Assembly: GCA_028281785.1 (NCBI GenBank)
Contig: JANQJG010000067.1
Coordinates: forward strand, 20,309 to 84,308
DNA from: Rhodospirillales bacterium
Lineage (GTDB): Bacteria; Pseudomonadota; Alphaproteobacteria; Rhodospirillales; Shumkoniaceae
Length of the DNA: 64,000 nucleotides
Direction: 5' to 3'
Below the pieces are notes generated by a model. The model was not told the DNA's origin and made no database searches. It saw only the letters and a list, made by a program, of their open reading frames with translations. A program made the position numbers and the translations under genes. This document shows positions 35,859-44,102 of this stretch, piece by piece (position 1 is the stretch's first letter; each line of letters opens with the position of its first letter).

Positions 35859-37901
35859 ATGGACGTTCTGACCTTTGTTTCGCAGCACGGATCGGCAGGG
35901 AAGACAACGCTGTCCTACCTGGTGGCGACGGCCGCGGAGGCGGCGGGCAATGGGCCCGTTGCCGTCGTAGAAACGAACTTGACGGGCTCGGTCGACGGAT
36001 GGCGCGACGTATCCTTGCAGTCGACCCTCAACCTCGACCCGATCGCCCCATCCGATTTCGCCACGGCGCTCTCGGAGCTGCGGAATCGGAGCTGTGCCCT
36101 CGCGATTATCGATACCGCCTCGGGCCCCTTGGGCGATATCGAACCGCTCATCTCCACATCGGACATTTTGGCGATCCCCGTGGTTCCCGAGAAGGAGCTG
36201 CTTCAAAGCCTCGGCGAGACGATCAAGCCGGTCAGGCGCTCCGGAAAGCCGTTCATGTTCATCGTCAACCGGGTTGACGCGGATGCCTCCAAATCGCCCC
36301 TGGCGACCGCGCTCGCCATGCAGGGCACGGTCTGTCCGGTTTTCGTGCCGCGGGATCCGGTCCTGCTCGGAAGTCCGGGCAGCGGCGACAGCTCCGCCGA
36401 CGAAATCGGGGACGCGGCGTTTTCCGACGCCGTTGCCGGCCTCTGGATCTACGTCTCGGAGCGTATCGCCAAGGCCAAGCGGCCGCCCGCGCCAACCGTC
36501 GATCACGGTCCTCTTCCCCGTCAACGCCGCGAAACCCCGCGATGGCGGCTGAAGCGCGACGTTCAGTTGATCTCCGATGGCCAACGGATGGCCGGCCGCT
36601 TGTGCGATATCTCGGGCGGCGGAGCGGCGGTGCAAACCGATGCCAACCTATCGGTTGGCGATCCCGTCCAGATCGATATCCCATCGCTCGGGCTCTATGA
36701 TGCGTCCGTCGTACACGGCGGCGGGGGGCTTTTTGGACTCGCCTTCGCTCTGACGGCGGAGGAGCAGCAAAGCCTCGCCGAGCGCCTGGAACAGACGGTT
36801 TCTTGGACGACCACGCCGGCACCCGTTCCGCCACCGAGTCAACCCGTCGCGGAAGAGGCGGTGTCCGATCCCGAACCGCCCGAGGAGGCGGAGCCCCTCG
36901 CCCCCACGGTCGTGGAAGCGGCCGACACCAAAACCCCCATCGCCATGCCGGCCGAGGAACCTCCGGTACCGGCGCGCTCCGTTCTGGTCGATGTCGAAAC
37001 CGTCGCGTCTTCCGACGACCGCTCGCAGGCCATCGTCCCGCAAACAGGGCCCGGCGCCTTACAACTCGACGAAGGCGTGCGCAGGATGATCGTCGTCGGC
37101 AGTCTCAAGGGCGGATGCGGCAAGTCAACGGTCGCGATTCACCTTGTTGTTGCCCTGGCAAGGGCGGGCTGCAGGGTCGCGAGCGCCGATCTGGACACGC
37201 ATCAGGCCACCTTGACCCGGTTTTTGGAGAACCGAAGGACCTTCGCTTCGACGCATGGCCTGGACCTGCCGGTATCGACTCACCACATCCCGCCGCCTGG
37301 CGAAGCCGACGACGCGTTGGAGCAGGCCCTCACCGCCTTGAACCCGCGGCCCGACGTGATCGTTGTCGACACCCCCGGCAACCTCACCCCTCTTTCGCAG
37401 GTCGTCCACGGCGCGGCCGACATCCTGATCACGCCCGTCAACGACAGCTTCCTCGACCTCGACGTGCTCGCGGACATCGAACCCAATACTCTCAGATTTC
37501 GGGGTTTGGCCCCCTACAGCGATTTCGTCTGGCGGGCGAAGTCGGCGCTCGCTGGGTCCAGGGACGTGCCGTTTGACTGGATCGTCTTGCGAAACCGCCT
37601 CTCCAATCTTGACGCGCGGAACAAGCGCGACATGTCGAGCGCCCTCGACGACCTTGCCGACCGTCTCGGCTTTCGCACCGCGGACGGGCTGAGCGAACGC
37701 GTGATCTACCGCGAGCTCTTCCTCCACGGCCTGACCCTGCTCGATCTCGGCGACAAGGAGACCGGCGTGCCGCTCAGCCTATCCCATGTCGCGGCAAGGC
37801 AGGAACTCCGCACGCTTCTCACCAGCCTTTTTCCGGCGAAGGCCGCCACGGAGGCTTTCGACGCGCATCCACGGCGGCGGGCGATTTCACCGGTGATTTG
37901 A
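35859..37901 (+). CDS. ParA-PilZ-MipZ fusion ATPase
   Basis: A 680-residue protein with three domains. Residues 1-215: a ParA-like ATPase with P-loop QHGSAGKTT (K15) and IIDTASG (D85); the usual signature lysine before the loop is replaced by Q9. Residues 220-310: a PilZ domain with both c-di-GMP motifs, RETPR (R224, R228) and DISGGG (D250, S252, G255). Residues 310-405: a proline- and glutamate-rich linker. Residues 410-665: a MipZ-type ATPase with an intact KGGCGKST loop (K417, K422), VDTPG (D504), DWIVLRNRLSNLDARNKRD and ADGLSERVIYRELFLHGLTL. MipZ is known to place the division ring by inhibiting FtsZ. Start ATG 35859 has GAAGGA upstream. Linking c-di-GMP to division-plane or cargo positioning is inference. 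Confidence 0.88.
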   Translation: MDVLTFVSQHGSAGKTTLSYLVATAAEAAGNGPVAVVETNLTGSVDGWRDVSLQSTLNLDPIAPSDFATALSELRNRSCALAIIDTASGPLGDIEPLISTSDILAIPVVPEKELLQSLGETIKPVRRSGKPFMFIVNRVDADASKSPLATALAMQGTVCPVFVPRDPVLLGSPGSGDSSADEIGDAAFSDAVAGLWIYVSERIAKAKRPPAPTVDHGPLPRQRRETPRWRLKRDVQLISDGQRMAGRLCDISGGGAAVQTDANLSVGDPVQIDIPSLGLYDASVVHGGGGLFGLAFALTAEEQQSLAERLEQTVSWTTTPAPVPPPSQPVAEEAVSDPEPPEEAEPLAPTVVEAADTKTPIAMPAEEPPVPARSVLVDVETVASSDDRSQAIVPQTGPGALQLDEGVRRMIVVGSLKGGCGKSTVAIHLVVALARAGCRVASADLDTHQATLTRFLENRRTFASTHGLDLPVSTHHIPPPGEADDALEQALTALNPRPDVIVVDTPGNLTPLSQVVHGAADILITPVNDSFLDLDVLADIEPNTLRFRGLAPYSDFVWRAKSALAGSRDVPFDWIVLRNRLSNLDARNKRDMSSALDDLADRLGFRTADGLSERVIYRELFLHGLTLLDLGDKETGVPLSLSHVAARQELRTLLTSLFPAKAATEAFDAHPRRRAISPVI

Positions 37902-37918
37902 GACGGTTAGAGAAGCCT

Positions 37919-38374
37919 TCAGCGCGGCCCGTAGACCACATAGTCGGTCCAGGCGCGCTCAAGGGCGTGCAGGACATCCAGCGTGCCGTTGACGGCAGAG
38001 GTGTCGACCTTGCCCGACGCCAGATCGTTGGCGAGGCGGCTTTCCATCTCGCGGATTCGCCCGACAACGCCCCGTCCCATCTCGGTCAGCCGGACGACGA
38101 CGCTGCGGCGGTCATGGGTCGCCCTTTTCTGCACGAGATAGCCGTCCTCGGTCAGCTTCTTGACGTTGTAGGAGACGTTGGACCCCTGGTAGTAGCCGCG
38201 CTCGACGAGGTCGCGGATCGCCACTTCGTCCTCTCCCACATTGACGAGAAGAAGCGCCTGAACGCCGTTCAAGTCCCGAATGCCCGATCGGGCGAGTTCC
38301 GCGCGGAGGACGTCGAGGAACCGCCGATGCAGACGCTCGACCAGCCTTGTGAGCTCTAGATATTCCGGTATCAC
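37919..38374 (-). CDS. MarR-family transcriptional regulator
   Basis: A 151-residue winged-helix protein: LVRRGYYQGSNVSYNVKKLT-like recognition region (actual residues ERGYYQGSNVSYNVKKLTED) and the wing KRATHDRRSVVVRLTEMG. MarR dimers repress genes and release DNA on binding small ligands. It is convergent with the fusion ATPase gene (17 bases apart) and is not obviously linked to an operon target. The upstream 149 bases are AT-rich (TATGAATCTTTATAAAGCTT) and probably hold its promoter. Confidence 0.85.
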   Translation of the reverse strand: MIPEYLELTRLVERLHRRFLDVLRAELARSGIRDLNGVQALLLVNVGEDEVAIRDLVERGYYQGSNVSYNVKKLTEDGYLVQKRATHDRRSVVVRLTEMGRGVVGRIREMESRLANDLASGKVDTSAVNGTLDVLHALERAWTDYVVYGPR

Positions 38375-38523
38375 CGTCGTCTCCGACCAGCTCGCACCTG
38401 CGCATGGCAGGTTGGGTGGACCTTCAGACGTCCAGTTTTTCGAAAAAGTCCAAAAAAAGTATGAATCTTTATAAAGCTTCTAAAAGTCGGGTAGCTGGCC
38501 CCGCCCAGCCGCCGCCGGCCTTC

Positions 38524-38904
38524 TCAGCCGAGCATCGCCTCCACCTCGCGGCGCAGTTCGTCGAGCTCGGCCTGAATGGCATTGATCCTTTCCAGCGGTG
38601 ACGTCTGCGCATCGGCGGATCTCGCGGCTTTCACCGGCTTCGGAAACACCTCGGTTTCGGCATTCATGAACCGCAGTCCGACCTTTGTGTTGGCCTGCCA
38701 GACGACCTCCGCCGCGCGTTTCTCACCGCCTTGGATGTCCAAGTGAAAGGTAGGGGGACAAGTGAAGCCTTCGGGAACATCGAGGCCGGCTCCATACTCC
38801 GACAGATTCCTGACCAGGCAGTCCACCACGGAATGGCCGTTGTTGTAGATGATCCGGCCTTTCTTGAGGACCTTGCTCCGACGACTGGTGCGGTTTTCCG
38901 TCAT
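38524..38904 (-). CDS. Small PilZ-domain protein (c-di-GMP binding)
   Basis: A 126-residue single-domain PilZ protein starting at ATG 38904. The N-terminal arginine motif is RTSRR (R5, R9) and the second motif is RNLSEYGAGL (NxSxxG), so both elements needed to bind c-di-GMP are present. The LKKGRIIYNNG opening resembles the short alphaproteobacterial PilZ subgroup. A C-terminal helical tail (LERINAIQAELDELRREVEA) could form a coiled coil. It lies 0.6 kb from the ParA-PilZ-MipZ gene, transcribed in the opposite direction. Confidence 0.85.
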   Translation of the reverse strand: MTENRTSRRSKVLKKGRIIYNNGHSVVDCLVRNLSEYGAGLDVPEGFTCPPTFHLDIQGGEKRAAEVVWQANTKVGLRFMNAETEVFPKPVKAARSADAQTSPLERINAIQAELDELRREVEAMLG

Positions 38905-39217
38905 CCGAAAACACTCTTTTTGGTGTCTCGTGAAACCGGTCAAAAAAATGCTCTCGTCGGCCGCGTCTCCGGCCGGCCCTCCGATGGGTTCGACGCCGAC
39001 CTTGCCCCGCGACCAAAGGGGGCACCGTCACCCTAGCCCATCTTCTTTAAAAAAGGATTAGGGGCGCGTATGGCTTCAATGACAGCTACCCCGCGCTCCT
39101 TGCCGAACTACTCCAGCCATGTTCCGGCCATATTGCGCCCATCTTTTCGCCCCGGCCGCCGCGGCATAGTCGCTCCAAGGCCGCCGACGCGGCGAAAACT
39201 GGGGGGAACCAGCGAAG
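38905..39217. other. Intergenic region between PilZ gene and lpxR-like gene
   Basis: No credible gene is seen in these 313 bases. It must hold the two divergent promoters. GGGGGGAA lies ten bases before the ATG at 39218. A CTTTAAAAAAGG tract at 39050 is the only AT-rich spot. No operator assigned. Confidence 0.4.
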
Positions 39218-40261
39218 ATGCCATCCGAGGGACATCGGCGGAAAAGGTACCGGCGCGGCCTGCTCGCGCTCCCCGCCCTTACCCTGACTGCCCTGCTCGC
39301 CCCGATCCCAGCCGGCCATGCGGACGAGTCCCTTGAGGGGCTCGACGAGCGCGGCACCTTCAACCTGGTGCTCGACAACGATCTCTTCGGCGGCGATTCC
39401 GACCGCCACTACACCCACGGAATGCAGCTTTCCTGGCTCTCGCCCGAGGGCGAGGTGCCGAACTGGGTCGTCTCCGCCGCCCGCCGTGTCCCTTTCTTCG
39501 CCGGCGAGGGCCGGATGCGGGTGAGCTATGTCATCGGGCAGAACCTCTACACCCCGGCCGACATCACCCTCCGCGAGCCTGACAAGGGCGACCGGCCCTA
39601 TGCCGGCTGGCTGCATGTCGGGATCGGCCTGGTGTCAGACACCGGACAGCGCCTCGACAGTGTCGAGCTCCTGGCCGGCGTGGTCGGCCCCTGGGCCCAG
39701 GGCGAGCGGACGCAGGTATTCGTGCACGATATCGTCGACGCCCGCGATCCCAACGGCTGGGACAGCCAGCTTCGCAACGAGCCCGGCATCGTCTTCAACT
39801 ACGACCGCAAATGGCGGCGGCTCGTCGAGTTCGACGTCGACGGATTCGGCGTCGACATCACCCCCCATATTGGCGGCAGCCTCGGCAACGTGCACACCCA
39901 TGTCGCGGGCGGCGGGACCCTGCGCTTCGGCCGCGACCTGCCGGCCGACTATGGTCCGCCGCGGATTCGCCCTGCTCTCCCCGGCTCCGGCTTCTTCATC
40001 CCGAGCCGGCGCTTCGGCTGGTACCTGTTCCTGGGCGTCGAGGGCCGCGCCGTCCTGCGCAACATCTTCCTCGACGGCAACACCTTCCGCGACGGCCCGA
40101 GCGTCGAGAAGAACCCCTTTGTCGCCGATTTCCAGGCCGGCCTCGCCGTCACCTACCGCCGCGTCCGGCTGGCCTATACGCATGTCCTGCGGACGCGCGA
40201 GTTCGAGGGCCAACGGGAGCCGGACAGATTCGGCGCGATCAGCCTGTCGCTGCGCTTCTAA
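39218..40261 (+). CDS. LpxR-like lipid A deacylase family outer-membrane protein
   Basis: A 347-residue protein with a basic start and signal peptide (LLALPALTLTALLAPIPAGHA), then the LpxR/DUF2219 core: FNLVLDNDLFGGDSDRHYTHG (split here into the N-terminal strand and the S-D-R-H-Y-T motif), KGDRPYAGWLHVGIG and an aromatic last strand ending LRF. LpxR is a 12-stranded outer-membrane barrel that removes an acyl chain from lipid A; family members beyond Salmonella-type enzymes are mostly uncharacterised. Its presence implies outer-membrane remodelling. Confidence 0.85.
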   Translation: MPSEGHRRKRYRRGLLALPALTLTALLAPIPAGHADESLEGLDERGTFNLVLDNDLFGGDSDRHYTHGMQLSWLSPEGEVPNWVVSAARRVPFFAGEGRMRVSYVIGQNLYTPADITLREPDKGDRPYAGWLHVGIGLVSDTGQRLDSVELLAGVVGPWAQGERTQVFVHDIVDARDPNGWDSQLRNEPGIVFNYDRKWRRLVEFDVDGFGVDITPHIGGSLGNVHTHVAGGGTLRFGRDLPADYGPPRIRPALPGSGFFIPSRRFGWYLFLGVEGRAVLRNIFLDGNTFRDGPSVEKNPFVADFQAGLAVTYRRVRLAYTHVLRTREFEGQREPDRFGAISLSLRF

Positions 40262-40350
40262 CTAACCGACGCCCTATCCAACCCGCCCGACGCCTATTTC
40301 TGCCCTTGACGCGACTCCGCGGGTGGATCACCAATGAAGAACGCGACCCA

Positions 40351-40510
40351 CCCCCTCACCCGCGGTCGCTTCGCTCCCTTGCCCTCTCCCCCTCCCATAG
40401 TCTCCGGCTTTCATTGGTCTTCGCGACGTTGACGCCCATGGGAGGGGGAGAGGGTTGAGTAGGCTTGGCGAGGCCTCTGGCCGAGCCCCAGCCGAAGCTG
40501 GGTGAGGGGG
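40351..40510. repeat. CCCTCACCC...GGGTGAGGGGG repeat, second copy with longer inner arms
   Basis: Related to 16794-16890: both have CCCTCACCC and GGTGAGGGGG ends, a CCCTCTCCCC/GGGGAGAGGG inner hairpin and a conserved AGGCTTGGCGAGGCC segment. This copy has additional sequence in its loop side. Non-coding; the whole gap 40262-40669 holds no gene. Confidence 0.65.
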
Positions 40511-40621
40511 AGGGCCGACACCTGCAACTCATCTCGTGCGCTCGCTAGGATCAGATGGATCTCAGACCTTGAAATGGGGACGCCAAGCCGCCCCAAGTCC
40601 CCATTTTGCCGTGCTTTCATT

Positions 40622-40660
40622 GAACAAAAGTACGCTGAGCGAAGCGAAAGAATTTTCCCC
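40622..40660. repeat. Second copy of the GAACAAAAG...GAGCGAAGCGAA unit
   Basis: GAACAAAAGTACGCTGAGCG continues AAGCGAAAGAATTTTCCCC. Its right part matches the reverse complement of 7115-7145. It ends just before the stop of the permease gene at 40670. Confidence 0.45.
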
Positions 40661-40669
40661 AAAGTAGAT

Positions 40670-41497
40670 CTATTTCAGTCCCGCCGCGAAGCTTCGCGTG
40701 AGGCCCTTCTGCATGACGCCGACCAGCACCAGGATCGGCAGCGACGCCACCAGCCCGATGGCCATGAGCTGGCCCCACAAGGTCTCGTCCTCGGTGATCA
40801 TGGTGGCGATGAAAGTCGGCAAGGTGAATTTCGAGGGCGTCTGGATGAACAGGAGGGCGTAGAGGAATTCGTTCCAGCTCAGAATCATCACGAAGGCCGC
40901 CGTCGAGACCAGCCCCGGCAGCATGATCGGGCCGACGATGCTGCGCAGCCGGCGGATCAGCCCGGCGCCGTCCATGATGGCCGCCTCCTCATAGGCGATG
41001 GGTACGTCGCGCACGAAGCCCAGCAGCATCCAGATCGCGAAAGGTAGGGCGTAAACCTGATGGACCAGGATCAGCCCGGCTAGCGTGTCCAACAGGCCGA
41101 GGACGCGCAGCACGTGGTAGAGCGGGATCGCGAGAACGATAGGCGGCGCCAGCTTGACGATCAGCACGAACACCAGGAACACCCGGTCGAGGTGATGCGG
41201 CAACCCGATCCGCGCGAGCGCATAGGCCGCGGGAAAGGCGGCCAGGAGCGCGAGCGCGGTGGCCCCCAGGCTCACGACGATGCTGTTCACGACCCGCCGC
41301 CAGACGTCGTTTTCGGCGAGCGCGTGGTAATGCTCCCAAGTCGGCGCATCCGGCAGAATCTGGATGCCGGTGCCCACGAATTCGATCGGCGGCTTGAACG
41401 AGGTTCCCACCATCCAGGCGATGGGGGTGAGGAATATGGCCGCCACGGCGAAGACCAGCACGGCGCGAAACAGGGCCTGGCGGCTTTCAAGCGACAT
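40670..41497 (-). CDS. ABC sugar/polyol transporter permease (MalG type)
   Basis: A 275-residue inner-membrane permease with six hydrophobic segments. The EAA loop that docks with the ATPase is visible as YEEAAIMDGAGLIRRLRSIV with the conserved GxxxxxxxLP tail (GPIMLPGL). GGAGG lies six bases before the ATG at 41497, and the gene overlaps the upstream permease by 11 bases. It imports a sugar, polyol or glycerophosphate type solute with the MalF-type partner. No ATPase gene is present in the window. Confidence 0.93.
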   Translation of the reverse strand: MSLESRQALFRAVLVFAVAAIFLTPIAWMVGTSFKPPIEFVGTGIQILPDAPTWEHYHALAENDVWRRVVNSIVVSLGATALALLAAFPAAYALARIGLPHHLDRVFLVFVLIVKLAPPIVLAIPLYHVLRVLGLLDTLAGLILVHQVYALPFAIWMLLGFVRDVPIAYEEAAIMDGAGLIRRLRSIVGPIMLPGLVSTAAFVMILSWNEFLYALLFIQTPSKFTLPTFIATMITEDETLWGQLMAIGLVASLPILVLVGVMQKGLTRSFAAGLK

Positions 41498-42365
41498 GGG
41501 AGCCTCCGCGCAGGATGCGGCTGACATAGATGGCGGCGAGCGCGCCGGCGACGACGATCATGACGACGGCCGCGGCCGAGGCGAACCCGATGTCGAAGAA
41601 CCGGAAGCCGAGCCGGTAGACATACATGGACAGGGTCTCGGTGGCGTTGCCCGGCCCGCCGCCGGTCAGCGCGTAGACCTTGTCGAAGATCTTGAAGCTG
41701 TCGATGCTGCGCAAGAGCGCCGCCAGCGCGAGATGCGGCGTAATGAGCGGCAGCGTGACATAGCGGAAGATCTGCCAGGGCGTCGCGCGGTCGAGCCGCG
41801 CCGCCTCGTAGATTTCGGGCGGGATCGACTGCAGCCCCGCGAGCAGGATCAGGAAGGTGAGCGGCGCCGTCTGCCACAGGTCGACGAGAACCAGCGACAG
41901 CATGGCGAGGTCGGGGTCGAACAGCCATTCGACCGGCGGTAGGGCAACGGCGGCGAGAAGGTTGTTGAGGAAGCCGAAATCATAGTGAAACCAAGCCCGC
42001 CAGATCGCCGTGACGACCATGGTCGAGAGCATGAAGGGCATGATCAGCAGCGGGATCACCACCCGCCGTCCGGGGAACTTCCGATTGATCAGCAGGGCCA
42101 GCATCAGCCCGAGCAACACCTCGGAGACGGTGGCGAGCACGGTGAAAACGACGGTGTTCCAGACCGCGCCGAGAAAGAACCGGTCGGAGAGGAGGTCGAC
42201 GAAGTTGTCGAGGCCGACAAACCGCGCGCCCTCGAAGCCGTAATCGGTGATGAACAGGGAAAGCGCCAACCCCCGGCCCAGGGGATAGAGCGTCAGGATC
42301 GCAAACAGGACCAGCGCCGGCAGCAGCAGGATCAGGGCGTCGCGGCGTCGAACGTTTGGCAACAT
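41487..42365 (-). CDS. ABC sugar/polyol transporter permease (MalF type)
   Basis: A 292-residue permease with six hydrophobic segments and the EAA loop YEAARLDRATPWQIFRYVTL followed by PLITPHL. It forms the channel heterodimer with the following permease, whose start overlaps its end. ATG at 42365. It is separated from the binding-protein gene upstream by 331 bases of repeat-rich DNA. Confidence 0.93.
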   Translation of the reverse strand: MLPNVRRRDALILLLPALVLFAILTLYPLGRGLALSLFITDYGFEGARFVGLDNFVDLLSDRFFLGAVWNTVVFTVLATVSEVLLGLMLALLINRKFPGRRVVIPLLIMPFMLSTMVVTAIWRAWFHYDFGFLNNLLAAVALPPVEWLFDPDLAMLSLVLVDLWQTAPLTFLILLAGLQSIPPEIYEAARLDRATPWQIFRYVTLPLITPHLALAALLRSIDSFKIFDKVYALTGGGPGNATETLSMYVYRLGFRFFDIGFASAAAVVMIVVAGALAAIYVSRILRGGSHVA

Positions 42366-42696
42366 GGCGAGGCCCCGCGCTTATGGTCGGCCCCCAGGGG
42401 CCCGTAAGATTCACACAGCTTCCCGGCGTCGAGCGACCAGCCAGGGTGGGCTGGACGAGAATGGCAGACTCTATCCCCGTTTGCCCCTCTCCGCCCTCTG
42501 GGGGGAGAGGGTGGCGAGTGCAACGAGCCGGATGAGGTGGGCCTGTTTCCTGAGAGCCCCCACCTCACCTTGTTCCTCTCCCCCCCGAAGGGGCGGAGAG
42601 GAGACGCTGCTGCAACCGCCACAGCAACCCCCTTCTTAGGTTGGTTCCCCGGAGGGTGGTAGGGATCCACCTCTCCGGGGACGCGGCCGGTCGATG
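42366..42696. other. Repeat-rich gap between binding-protein and permease genes
   Basis: No gene is seen. The region holds the hairpin at 42484-42510 and a second GC-rich palindromic segment near 42570-42605 (CTCTCCCCCCGAAGGGGCGG). These probably stabilise the binding-protein message and reduce permease expression. Confidence 0.45.
42484..42510 (-). repeat. Palindromic hairpin CCCTCTCC/GGAGAGGG
   Basis: CCCTCTCC (42484-42491) pairs with GGAGAGGG (42503-42510). It is related in type to the inner hairpins of the repeats at 16794 and 40351 and lies in a binding-protein-to-permease gap. Confidence 0.5.
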
Positions 42697-43926
42697 CTAC
42701 TTCAGGGCCCGTTCGATGCGGCTATGGGCTTCCGCAAGCGCCGCCTTGGGGTCCATGTCGCCGATCAGGGCAAGCTGCAGATAGTCGCCCAGGATGGTCT
42801 CGACTTTCGACCACTGGGTGATGCGCGGGCGCGGCTGGGCGTTCTGCAACGCCGCGAGCTGCGCCGGATACCAGCGATACTTGGCGACCACATCGGCGTC
42901 CTCATAAACGCTGGCCCGGGTCGGCGGGGTTCCGACCTCCAGAGCGAGGGTCTTCTGCATCTCCGCCGAGGTGATGAAGTCGATGAAGTCGCGGCCCCGC
43001 TCGGCGTTGGGCGCGTCGGCCGGCACCGCCAGCAGCCAGGAGCCCAGCATCGGCGCCGGACCCTGCACCTGGCCGGGCGCGGCCATGATTTCGATCTGGC
43101 CGGGGACCTTGGACTGCGCCGGGTCGTCGAGCGCCGGCGCCCAGGAGGGCCAGAGCTCGATGGTCATGGCGGTCTTGCCCTGCATCAGGGCGTCACGCAC
43201 CTCCGAGGAGTTGTAGAGCTCGACGCCCTTGGGCGCGTGGGGCTTGAGCGAGAGGTAGAGCTCCAGCGCCTTGAGGCTGGCCTCGCTGTCGAGGGACGCC
43301 TTGCCGTCTGCGTCGACGATGCGCGCGCCATGCGCCCACAGGATCGGCAGGAAGCCGGTGACGATCGGGTTCGCCTTCTTGCCGCGGAAGACGACGCCGG
43401 AGACGCCGGCCTCCTTCTCGGCCACGATCTTCGCCGCTTCCGTCACCTCGGTCCAGGACTGGGGCGCGCCGAAGCCGTGCTTTTCGAGCAGATCCTTGCG
43501 ATAGGCGAAGAGCGCGACGTTGCCGACGAAGGGAAGGGCGTGGAGCGTGCCGGTACCCACCGGATAGCGGGAGACGGCGACGGCCGGCTTGATGAAGTCG
43601 GCGTCGGCGCCGCCGCCAAGCTTGTCGAGATCGGCGAGCCAGCCATTGGACATGAACTCGACGGCCCAGGTGTCGTCGAGCATCACCACGTCATAGGCGC
43701 CGGCCTTTTCGCGCATGGCGATGGTCGCCTTTTCGTACAGGCCGCCATAGGGGAGCTCCAGTCGCTCCACCTCGACGCCCGGGTTCTTCTGGGAATACGC
43801 CTCGACGGCCATGGCGAGCGCCTTGGCATAGCCGCCGTCGCGGCCGGCGATGACGAGCTTCTCCGCCTGGGCCGCGCCGCCCATCACCAGCACGGCGGCC
43901 AGGGCGGTCATGAGTGTTCGTGTCAT
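42697..43926 (-). CDS. ABC sugar/polyol-binding protein (family 1)
   Basis: A 409-residue binding protein. AGGAGG seven bases before ATG 43926 sets the start; the signal peptide is TRTLMTALAAVLVMGGAAQA. The body has YDVVMLDDTWAVEFMSNGWL and the family 1 hinge region. Binding proteins of this group deliver sugars, polyols or glycerophosphate to MalFG-type permeases. An operator for the adjacent LacI regulator lies 19 bases upstream of the start, so expression is probably sugar-induced. Confidence 0.93.
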   Translation of the reverse strand: MTRTLMTALAAVLVMGGAAQAEKLVIAGRDGGYAKALAMAVEAYSQKNPGVEVERLELPYGGLYEKATIAMREKAGAYDVVMLDDTWAVEFMSNGWLADLDKLGGGADADFIKPAVAVSRYPVGTGTLHALPFVGNVALFAYRKDLLEKHGFGAPQSWTEVTEAAKIVAEKEAGVSGVVFRGKKANPIVTGFLPILWAHGARIVDADGKASLDSEASLKALELYLSLKPHAPKGVELYNSSEVRDALMQGKTAMTIELWPSWAPALDDPAQSKVPGQIEIMAAPGQVQGPAPMLGSWLLAVPADAPNAERGRDFIDFITSAEMQKTLALEVGTPPTRASVYEDADVVAKYRWYPAQLAALQNAQPRPRITQWSKVETILGDYLQLALIGDMDPKAALAEAHSRIERALK

Positions 43927-43944
43927 GGCATCCTCCTCAAGCAC

Positions 43945-43958
43945 TGCAAACGTTACCA
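43945..43958. promoter_or_regulatory. LacI-type operator upstream of binding-protein gene
   Basis: TGCAAACGTTACCA matches the LacI/GalR-type consensus TGNAANCGNTTNCA with one mismatch. On the reverse strand it shares the core AACGTTTGCA with the site at 44069-44082. Confidence 0.65.
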
Positions 43959-44068
43959 ATTCTGTTTGGAACCAGGCCGGACTGGATCCGTGAGGCCTCC
44001 ATCTTATCGGCGTTACATGTCAGTATTATGAAGGTATTTGGATGACCGGGGAATATTTTGGCGTGGAT

Positions 44069-44082
44069 GTAAAACGTTTGCA
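44069..44082. promoter_or_regulatory. LacI-type operator upstream of the regulator gene
   Basis: GTAAAACGTTTGCA contains the same AACGTTTGCA core as the site at 43945-43958 and lies 20 bases before the regulator start, as expected for autoregulation. Confidence 0.6.
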
Positions 44083-44102
44083 AGCTTTACGAGGAATGAC
44101 CT

